A DNA stretch of 20,213 nt from CAYLZN01 sp964387935 (GTDB taxonomy: Bacteria; Acidobacteriota; Vicinamibacteria; Vicinamibacterales; JAFNAJ01): contig CAYLZN010000072.1 in NCBI GenBank assembly GCA_964387935.1, forward strand, positions 1 through 20,213, written 5' to 3'. This document shows, piece after piece, positions 15,499 through 20,213 of the stretch (position 1 is its first letter; every line of letters begins with the position of its first letter). The position numbers and the translations under genes are program-made. The notes beneath the pieces are model-generated. The model saw only the letters and a list, made by a program, of their open reading frames with translations. It did no database searches and was not told where the DNA came from.

Positions 15499-15535
15499 CC
15501 AGAGGGCCAGGAGGCACAACCTCCTGACCCTCTGG
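15499..15535 (-). terminator. hpf: intrinsic terminator of hpf
   Basis: Two 16-base arms (15499-15514 and 15520-15535) pair with one mismatch around a 5-base loop. On the minus strand, the direction of hpf transcription, the hairpin starts 35 bases after the hpf stop and is followed by CGTTTTCC. The U tract is short, but the stem is by far the strongest classical terminator in the window. Confidence 0.8.
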
Positions 15536-15570
15536 GTCCGTCGATGAGGAACGCGCGAACCTGACTGCGG

Positions 15571-15945
15571 TCAGCTCGCCGCGACCTGGCGCCGCGAGAC
15601 CCCGGTGCGCTCCTGGTTCCTCAACTCTGCCGCGATCGTCCGTTTCACGCGGCGCCGCCCGAGCTCCCTGGTCACCGCCCGCGAGACGCGCTCGGCGGCG
15701 AAGTCAATGGCCGTGTACAGGTCGGCGTGGTGTTCCTCGACCAGGATCGGGGTCGAGGGAGGCATGGGCAGCGTCACCTGACAGCGCTTGTCCACGCCGC
15801 CCTTCGGTCCGTTGACGTCGGTCAGGCGGACAACGACAAGCGGCAGCCGCTTGTCGAACCGCCTCAAGGCTACCTGGAAACGGCGCTGCACGTACTGCTC
15901 CAGCGCCGGGCTGAGTTCCACGTTTCCGCGAGTCTCGATCTGCAT
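15571..15945 (-). CDS. hpf: ribosome hibernation promoting factor, short form (HPF/RaiA family)
   Basis: A protein of 124 residues that would bind the 30S subunit and silence or dimerise ribosomes in slow growth. It starts MQIETRGNVELSPALEQYV, the beta1-alpha1 signature of the S30AE fold, and has the conserved LYTAIDFAAERVSRAVTREL helix (about 80-99) with a basic tail RRRVKR. The long-form C-terminal dimerisation domain is absent. The ATG at 15945 has GGAGG 7 bases ahead; the longer frame upstream is spurious. It is monocistronic, closed by the terminator at 15499-15535, with a likely promoter dyad at 15987-16001. Confidence 0.92.
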   Translation of the reverse strand: MQIETRGNVELSPALEQYVQRRFQVALRRFDKRLPLVVVRLTDVNGPKGGVDKRCQVTLPMPPSTPILVEEHHADLYTAIDFAAERVSRAVTRELGRRRVKRTIAAELRNQERTGVSRRQVAAS

Positions 15946-15986
15946 CGTGTCGCCTCCGGGAAACTGAGGGTGAATCTCGTCGACCC

Positions 15987-16001
15987 CTCCGATTATCGGA
16001 G
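15987..16001 (-). promoter_or_regulatory. 15-base perfect dyad containing a -10-like box upstream of hpf
   Basis: CTCCGAT and ATCGGAG flank a single T. On the minus strand the centre reads GATAAT (15997-15992), close to the sigma-70 -10 box, and would give a leader of about 40 bases to hpf. No good -35 box is visible. The dyad could be a repressor or activator site overlapping the promoter. The rest of the 279-base space to the threonine aldolase has no gene. Confidence 0.4.
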
Positions 16002-16118
16002 CGGGAGGCCTCGCACACCATTCGTTTGCGTGGATTTCGAACCGAGGAAAAACCACAGGACCGCAACGCCAACCGCGAGCGCGGGTGACACCGCGAAGGG
16101 GGGACGCGTCACTCGGCA

Positions 16119-16148
16119 TTGGAACCGACGTCCTGATTGGATTATACG
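16119..16148 (+). promoter_or_regulatory. possible sigma-70 promoter of the threonine aldolase gene
   Basis: TTGGAA (16119-16124) and TATACG (16143-16148) each match four of six consensus bases and are 18 bases apart. Transcription would begin about 70 bases before the ATG at 16225. The AT-rich patch stands out in an otherwise GC-rich space. Confidence 0.35.
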
Positions 16149-16224
16149 CCCCCGAACACGCCCGGGGTCCCGTCTTTCGACCCCACCCGTCAAGCCGGCG
16201 CGGCGCCATGCTACGCTCCACCTC

Positions 16225-17319
16225 ATGGCGATCGACCTGCGAAGCGACACGGTCACCACACCCACCCCGGCCATGCGGGAGGCCATGGCGCGCGCCGAGG
16301 TCGGCGACGACGTGTATGGCGAGGATCCAACGGTCATCCGACTCGAGACCCAGGTCGCCGCCGTGACCGGGATGGAGGCCGCCGTGTTCGTCGCCAGCGG
16401 CACGATGGGCAACCTCGCCTCGGTGCTGGCTCACTGCCAGCGCGGCCAGGAAGCCATCATCGGAAACGAATCCCACATTTTCCACTACGAGGCGGGCGGC
16501 AGCTCGGCCCTCGGCGGCGTGGTCCTGCACGCCGTCGAGACGCGAACAGACGGCACGCTGCCAGTCCAGGCCATCTCCGGTGCGATCCGGTCAGCCGACA
16601 ACCTGCACTTTGCCCCGGCGGGCGTGATTGCACTCGAGAACACGCACAACCGCTGCGGCGGTGTCGTCGTTCCGCCAGCCTACTTCGCTGAAGTGGCCGC
16701 GCTGGCAGAGGCCCACGACCTGCCGGTGCACCTCGACGGCGCCCGCATCTTCAACGCCGCGGTGGCCACCGGCCTGCCGATCACGGACTGGACGCGCCAC
16801 GTCACGAGCATCCAGCTCTGCCTGTCAAAAGGGCTGGCGGCTCCCGTCGGCTCCGTGGTCGCCGGCCCCGCGCCGTTCGTCGGGCGCGTCCGTCGGATCC
16901 GCAAGATGCTCGGGGGCGGGATGCGCCAGGCGGGCGTCCTCGCCGCGGCAGGCCTCGTCGCCCTGGACCACATGGTGGATCGACTGGCGACCGACCACGC
17001 AAACGCACGCCTGCTGGCGGGGGAGCTGTCGCAAATCCCCGGGGTCGCCGTGAATCTGGCGGCCGTGCAGACCAATATCGTGATCTTCCGCCTGGCGGCC
17101 ACCCTCGACCTCGGCGTGTTCCTGCTGGGCTGCCGTTCGCAGGGGGTGCTGCTGACGAACATGGGCAACGGCACCCTTCGGGCCGTCACCCACGCCGACG
17201 TCACCACCGACGATTGCCGTCGGGCCGTCGCCGTGGCGAGAACCGTCCTCAGCGACCTCGGCGCTGCTGAGAAAGCCAGAGAGGACGCCGCATTCGACGC
17301 GCTGCGGGGCCGCCGATAG
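16225..17319 (+). CDS. ltaE: low-specificity L-threonine aldolase
   Basis: A protein of 364 residues, a fold-type I PLP enzyme that splits threonine or allo-threonine to glycine and acetaldehyde. DLRSDTVTTPTPAMREAM (4-21) is the family N-terminus; GDDVYGEDPTV (27-37), His84 (stacking on PLP), Asp171 in HLDGARI and the Schiff-base Lys202 in LCLSKGL are all present, as is GGGMRQAGVLAA (230-241). The ATG at 16225 matches the family start; no Shine-Dalgarno is seen. It appears monocistronic, divergent from hpf. It could also act on beta-hydroxy amino acids in general, as such enzymes often do. Confidence 0.94.
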   Translation: MAIDLRSDTVTTPTPAMREAMARAEVGDDVYGEDPTVIRLETQVAAVTGMEAAVFVASGTMGNLASVLAHCQRGQEAIIGNESHIFHYEAGGSSALGGVVLHAVETRTDGTLPVQAISGAIRSADNLHFAPAGVIALENTHNRCGGVVVPPAYFAEVAALAEAHDLPVHLDGARIFNAAVATGLPITDWTRHVTSIQLCLSKGLAAPVGSVVAGPAPFVGRVRRIRKMLGGGMRQAGVLAAAGLVALDHMVDRLATDHANARLLAGELSQIPGVAVNLAAVQTNIVIFRLAATLDLGVFLLGCRSQGVLLTNMGNGTLRAVTHADVTTDDCRRAVAVARTVLSDLGAAEKAREDAAFDALRGRR

Positions 17320-17369
17320 GCACGGCGCGAGGTCTGGGCTTCAAGTCTGCCCCTGGTCGGTCGAAAATC

Positions 17370-17385
17370 CGTCACAATGGTGACG
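17370..17385. promoter_or_regulatory. inverted repeat CGTCAC-N4-GTGACG
   Basis: Two perfect 6-base arms around AATG, 12 bases before a second, longer dyad. It starts 50 bases after the threonine aldolase stop; it has no T run, so an operator is at least as likely as a terminator. Confidence 0.45.
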
Positions 17386-17397
17386 TGAATTTGCACT

Positions 17398-17422
17398 CAT
17401 GTGTCCGAATATCAGACACATG
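17398..17422. promoter_or_regulatory. operator-like dyad CATGTGTC-N9-GACACATG
   Basis: Two perfect 8-base arms separated by CGAATATCA span 25 bases, about two and a half helical turns, the size of a site for a dimeric regulator. A TTGCAC (17391-17396) lies at its left edge and could be a -35 box. The next gene downstream is the 68-residue ORF starting at 17539, 116 bases away. The regulator is not identifiable. Confidence 0.5.
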
Positions 17423-17538
17423 TCGGCGCAATGGCGATCTTTCGCGGCCCTCCAGCACCAAGTCCGCCATCAGGCCCTCGGCACCACCTTTGCGATAACA
17501 CCTCCCGACAGCATTCCGGATCAGTTCGAGAGGGTGCC

Positions 17539-17745
17539 ATGAAGTCACGCCGAGCGAACAACGGTCACCGCACGTCCACGCCTCACTGGCTTCCCCTGCT
17601 GGCGGCCGCCGTCGTCCAGCAGGCCATCGTCGATGCGGGAGATCCCAGCCTGCCGGAGACCGTTCGTCGTGATGCGCGGCGCTTCCTGTCGGGCAGTCCC
17701 GATTACCACCTCTGGGGCCAGTTGACCGAACCACAGTTCAATTGA
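17539..17745 (+). CDS. small protein of unknown function, 68 residues
   Basis: The ATG at 17539 has AGAGGG 4 bases ahead, the best ribosome site among the right-hand genes. The product has a basic N-terminus (MKSRRANNGHR), a helix WLPLLAAAVVQQAIVDA too short and mixed to be a sure membrane span, and then LPETVRRDARRFLSGSPDYHLWGQL. The second half recalls short bacterial and phage proteins of the ARRFL.S..pdy.lW type, whose role is unknown. A longer in-frame start at 17401 would read through the dyad and is rejected. Its own upstream dyads and its downstream hairpin suggest an independent gene. Possibly real but not certain. Confidence 0.6.
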   Translation: MKSRRANNGHRTSTPHWLPLLAAAVVQQAIVDAGDPSLPETVRRDARRFLSGSPDYHLWGQLTEPQFN

Positions 17746-17749
17746 TGCC

Positions 17750-17767
17750 CTGATCTGCTGAGATCAG
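17750..17767. terminator. hairpin after the 68-residue ORF, weak terminator candidate
   Basis: CTGATCT and AGATCAG form a 7-base-pair stem with a GCTG loop, starting 5 bases after the stop codon. No U tract follows, so Rho-independent termination is doubtful; it may instead protect the 3' end. Confidence 0.35.
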
Positions 17768-17779
17768 TGTCGCCTCGCG

Positions 17780-17884
17780 GCCCGGTGCCTCAGGCCGTGG
17801 GCCGTGCGCCTTGAGCCCTGGGCCGTGCGCCTTGAGCCCTGGGCCTTGAGCCCTGGGCCTTGAGCCCTGAGCCTTGAGCCCGCT
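17780..17884 (+). repeat. heptamer array E: fifteen tandem 7-base units
   Basis: Thirteen clear units (17794-17884) read GCCGTGG, GCCGTGC, GCCTTGA, GCCCTGG, GCCGTGC, GCCTTGA, GCCCTGG, GCCTTGA, GCCCTGG, GCCTTGA, GCCCTGA, GCCTTGA, GCCCGCT, preceded by two decayed units from 17780. A 21-base higher-order period (three units) occurs twice at its start. The final 23 bases (17864-17886) equal those at 3670-3692 but for one base. Lies in the space before ugd. Confidence 0.92.
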
Positions 17885-17923
17885 CTTGAGCCCCGCCCGC
17901 CTGCCGCCGATAACCTGTGGTGA

Positions 17924-17941
17924 CGCAGTTTCTGCGATAGT
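17924..17941 (+). promoter_or_regulatory. possible ugd promoter with a small dyad
   Basis: CGCAG-TTT-CTGCG (17924-17936) overlaps GATAGT (17936-17941), which is preceded by TGC as in an extended -10 box. It would give a leader of about 15 bases before the ATG at 17964. No convincing -35 box. Confidence 0.3.
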
Positions 17942-17963
17942 GCTACCGTTCTCCGTTTGAAGT

Positions 17964-19340
17964 ATGAGCAACAGAACCCAGATACTCTGCATTGGCGCCG
18001 GCTACGTCGGCGGCCCGACCATGGCCGTCATCGCGGACAAGTGCCCGCACCTCGACGTGACGGTCGTGGACATCAACGCCAGCCGCATCGCGGCCTGGAA
18101 CGGCGACACGCTGCCCATCTACGAACCGGGACTGGACGAGGTGGTCCGCCGGGCGCGCGGCCGGAACCTGTTCTTCTCGACGGACATCGAGGGCGGGATT
18201 CGGAGGGCCGACATCATCTTCGTGTCGGTCAACACGCCCACCAAGACCTTCGGCCAGGGCGCCGGCTGTGCCGCCGACCTCCAGTACTGGGAGTTGACAG
18301 CCCGGCAGATCCTGGCGCACTCCACGTCCAACAAGATCGTCGTCGAGAAATCCACGCTGCCCGTCCGCACTGCCGAGGCGATGGAGCGCATCCTGAACGG
18401 CAACGGCAAGGGCGTGCGCTTCGACGTGCTCTCGAACCCCGAGTTCCTTGCCGAAGGCTCGGCCGTCAGGGATCTCGAGCATCCCGACCGCGTCCTCGTC
18501 GGCTCGCACGAGACGCCGGAGGGCATCACGGCGCGCAAGGCGCTGGTCGATGTCTACGCCACCTGGGTGCCCCGCGAGCGGATCATCGAGTCGAATCTCT
18601 GGAGCTCGGAGCTGTCGAAGCTCACGGCGAACGCGTTCCTGGCCCAGCGCATCTCGTCCATCAACGCGATTTCGGCCCTTTGCGAGAAGACCGAAGCCGA
18701 CGTGGACGAAGTGGCCTATGCCATCGGCACCGACAGTCGCATCGGCCCCCGTTTCCTCAAGGCCAGCGTGGGCTTCGGCGGCTCCTGCTTCCGGAAAGAT
18801 ATCCTCAATCTCGTGTACATCTGCCGCAGCTACGGCCTCGACGCGCCGGCGGACTACTGGGAATCGGTCGTCAGGATGAACGACTGGCAGCAGGCCCGCT
18901 TCGTGAAGACGATGCTGGCCAGCATGTTCAACACGGTGGCGGGCAAGCGGCTGGCGTTGCTAGGGTTCGCCTTCAAGGCGGACACCGGTGACACCCGCGA
19001 ATCGCCGGGCATCGCCGTGGCGAGGCAGTTGCTCGAGGAGCGGGCCCGGGTCGTGATCACGGACCCGCAGGCCCTCGACAACGCGAAGGTCGATCTGAAG
19101 GACGTGAGCAGCCTGATCGACTTCGAGCCCGACCCTTACAAGGCCGCCGCCGGCGCCCACGCCCTCGCGATCGTCACCGAGTGGAGCCTGTTCAAGACGC
19201 TCGACTACGAGCGCATCTTCCGCTCGATGGAGAAGCCGGCCTTCGTCTTCGACGGCCGCAACATCCTGGACCGGCAGCGGCTGTTCGACATCGGCTTCAA
19301 CGTCTTCGCGATCGGCAAGAAGCCGCTGAAGCACTTCTGA
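17964..19340 (+). CDS. ugd: UDP-glucose 6-dehydrogenase, animal-like
   Basis: A protein of 458 residues that oxidises UDP-glucose to UDP-glucuronate with two NAD+, feeding capsule, exopolysaccharide or lipid sugar synthesis. GAGYVGGPT (11-19) binds NAD; VNTPTKT (89-95) and EKSTLPVRTAE (128-138) resemble animal UGDH rather than the usual bacterial Ugd; Glu160, Lys219, Asn223 and the thioester Cys275 in GFGGSCFRKD are present and each sits one residue before its human counterpart (161, 220, 224, 276), so the alignment is nearly gap-free. The start at 17964 has only a weak GAAG ahead. No polysaccharide genes adjoin it. The stop codon is followed at once by heptamer array F. Confidence 0.96.
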   Translation: MSNRTQILCIGAGYVGGPTMAVIADKCPHLDVTVVDINASRIAAWNGDTLPIYEPGLDEVVRRARGRNLFFSTDIEGGIRRADIIFVSVNTPTKTFGQGAGCAADLQYWELTARQILAHSTSNKIVVEKSTLPVRTAEAMERILNGNGKGVRFDVLSNPEFLAEGSAVRDLEHPDRVLVGSHETPEGITARKALVDVYATWVPRERIIESNLWSSELSKLTANAFLAQRISSINAISALCEKTEADVDEVAYAIGTDSRIGPRFLKASVGFGGSCFRKDILNLVYICRSYGLDAPADYWESVVRMNDWQQARFVKTMLASMFNTVAGKRLALLGFAFKADTGDTRESPGIAVARQLLEERARVVITDPQALDNAKVDLKDVSSLIDFEPDPYKAAAGAHALAIVTEWSLFKTLDYERIFRSMEKPAFVFDGRNILDRQRLFDIGFNVFAIGKKPLKHF

Positions 19341-19403
19341 GGCTCAGGGCGCAAGGCTCAGGGCGCAGGGCTCAGGGCGCAAGGCTCAGGGCTCAGGGTG
19401 CGG
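19341..19403 (-). repeat. heptamer array F: nine tandem 7-base units
   Basis: It begins on the base after the ugd stop. On the plus strand the units are GGCTCAG, GGCGCAA, GGCTCAG, GGCGCAG, GGCTCAG, GGCGCAA, GGCTCAG, GGCTCAG, GGTGCGG; on the minus strand they are GCCCTGA and GCCTTGC types. The array runs into the facing gene: the TGA stop of the membrane protein (19395-19393) is the TGA of a repeat unit. Confidence 0.9.
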
Positions 19404-20196
19404 GTGTGGCCGCCGTCCAGTCGACCTCGGACCCGTAGGCGCTGTGCGGAATGGCGAAGACGCCAAAGGTCACCAGGGTGGCGGCCATCACGGCGCCACG
19501 CCCGGCGCCAGGCCGGCGACACCGCCACGCGGCCCCGGCCCACGCGAGCACGGCGATGAGGGTCTTGTTGTCGGTGAGGTCCGTGCCGAACGGAATGCCG
19601 GTCCAGTACTCGCCGAACGCCTGCTTCTGCACGATCGGGCCGAGAACCAGCCCTCCGAACGTCCACAAGACCAGCGCGATCGTGGCCGATCGCGCCACCA
19701 CCCTCCCCGCGAGCGCCGCGAAGCCCGCGTGCGCCGAAAACAACATCGCGGCGAACATGCAGGCAACGTGCGCGATCAGCACCAACGTCGAGACGTCGTC
19801 TTTGAAGCGCGTGACGACCGTGCGGGCGGGTACCACGGTCTCGGTCCCGCCACGCCGCAGCCGCACCTGGTACTCCAGCTTGCCGGCGGCCACCTGCGGA
19901 GGCAGGAACGCCTGGAGCGCCCCGCCCTCCCGGGTCATCGCCAGGGTCTGCCACGGGCCGCTCGTCGGATAGCGCCGCCAGCGCACCTCGCCCTCGACGT
20001 CCGGCGCGGCGCGTTCCACCCGGACGGGCTGCGGAGCCATGGTGCTGTGGCTCCGCATGAAGCGATACCCGACCTCGGTGTCGCCCAGCACGACGGTGCC
20101 ACGGGTGGGATGCGTCGGTCCCGATAGCCGCTGCCAGACCGCGGACAACAGGGTCAACACGACGGCGGCCGTCCAGATCACTCGGTTGCTGCGCAT
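19393..20196 (-). CDS. conserved-type membrane protein of unknown function
   Basis: A protein of 267 residues. An N-terminal hydrophobic helix (5-22) is followed by a beta-rich domain outside the membrane (about 33-128; WRRYPTSGPWQ, AGKLEYQVRL), then four membrane helices (about 136-156, 170-188, 210-224, 233-251). FGTDLTDNKTLIA at 203-215 and FAIPHSAYGSE at 247-257 look like conserved loops of an uncharacterised family; I cannot name a function. The outer domain has the look of an Ig-like or fibronectin-like fold, which is inference. The ATG at 20196 has no obvious ribosome site and is 17 bases from the window end, so it may be internal to an operon. The last codons (ATPAP) and the stop lie in heptamer array F. 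Confidence 0.75.
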   Translation of the reverse strand: MRSNRVIWTAAVVLTLLSAVWQRLSGPTHPTRGTVVLGDTEVGYRFMRSHSTMAPQPVRVERAAPDVEGEVRWRRYPTSGPWQTLAMTREGGALQAFLPPQVAAGKLEYQVRLRRGGTETVVPARTVVTRFKDDVSTLVLIAHVACMFAAMLFSAHAGFAALAGRVVARSATIALVLWTFGGLVLGPIVQKQAFGEYWTGIPFGTDLTDNKTLIAVLAWAGAAWRCRRPGAGRGAVMAATLVTFGVFAIPHSAYGSEVDWTAATPAP

Positions 20197-20213
20197 GAGA
20201 TCAGTTCTCAGTT

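Noticed and set aside
15946..16530. N-terminal extension of hpf by about 195 codons
   Set aside because: The extension overlaps the threonine aldolase gene on the other strand; HPF begins at MQIETRG with a strong GGAGG before it.
17780..17884. CRISPR-like repeat array
   Set aside because: Seven-base units are contiguous with no unique spacers, and no cas gene is present.
17738..17992. Minus-strand frame of 84 codons with a repetitive KAHGPGLKAHGP-like product
   Set aside because: It is just the translation of heptamer array E; no ribosome site, and the first residues overlap the ugd start.
1..20213. Mobile element or prophage island
   Set aside because: No transposase, integrase, tRNA attachment site or phage structural gene is present; gene content is ordinary metabolism.

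Overview
The window is GC-rich, almost fully coding, and carries no rRNA, tRNA, insertion sequence or CRISPR array that I can see. The gene content (a secreted S9 peptidase, a secreted Rid protein, ADP-forming acyl-CoA ligase, a deoxyhypusine-synthase-like enzyme, an animal-like UDP-glucose dehydrogenase), the codon bias and the intergenic heptamer repeats fit an Acidobacteriota genome, perhaps Vicinamibacteria. That placement is inference. A run of ten N at 13134-13143 marks a scaffold join, so this is a draft or metagenome-derived assembly.

Left part (1-5412, all minus strand): a cyclophilin-type isomerase and a secreted three-domain Rid protein form one unit. A secreted S9 peptidase, a YjbQ-family protein and a methyltransferase cut by the window edge form a second, tightly packed unit. 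From 5592 to 7312 a two-component pair (membrane histidine kinase, OmpR/PhoB-type regulator) runs on the plus strand.

Centre (7394-13110, minus strand): four genes overlap or nearly touch in the order iorA, iorB, ADP-forming acyl-CoA ligase, Cys/Met-type PLP enzyme. Together they read as a 2-oxoacid catabolic operon: sulfur amino acid to 2-oxoacid, oxidative decarboxylation to acyl-CoA, then ATP from the thioester. The IorA lacks the usual C-terminal ferredoxin domain.

Right part (13193-20196): a NUDIX hydrolase, a deoxyhypusine-synthase-like protein, pdxH, hpf with a clear intrinsic terminator, a threonine aldolase, a 68-residue unknown protein with two dyads upstream, an animal-like ugd and a membrane protein of unknown function.

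The most distinctive signal is not a gene. Five intergenic spaces carry tandem arrays of a degenerate 7-base unit (GCCNTGN-like, 47 units in all), two of them starting at or next to a stop codon. A sixth space holds a different 17-base tandem repeat that forms hairpins. The triple-Rid protein and the altered active site of the deoxyhypusine-synthase-like protein are the next most interesting items.
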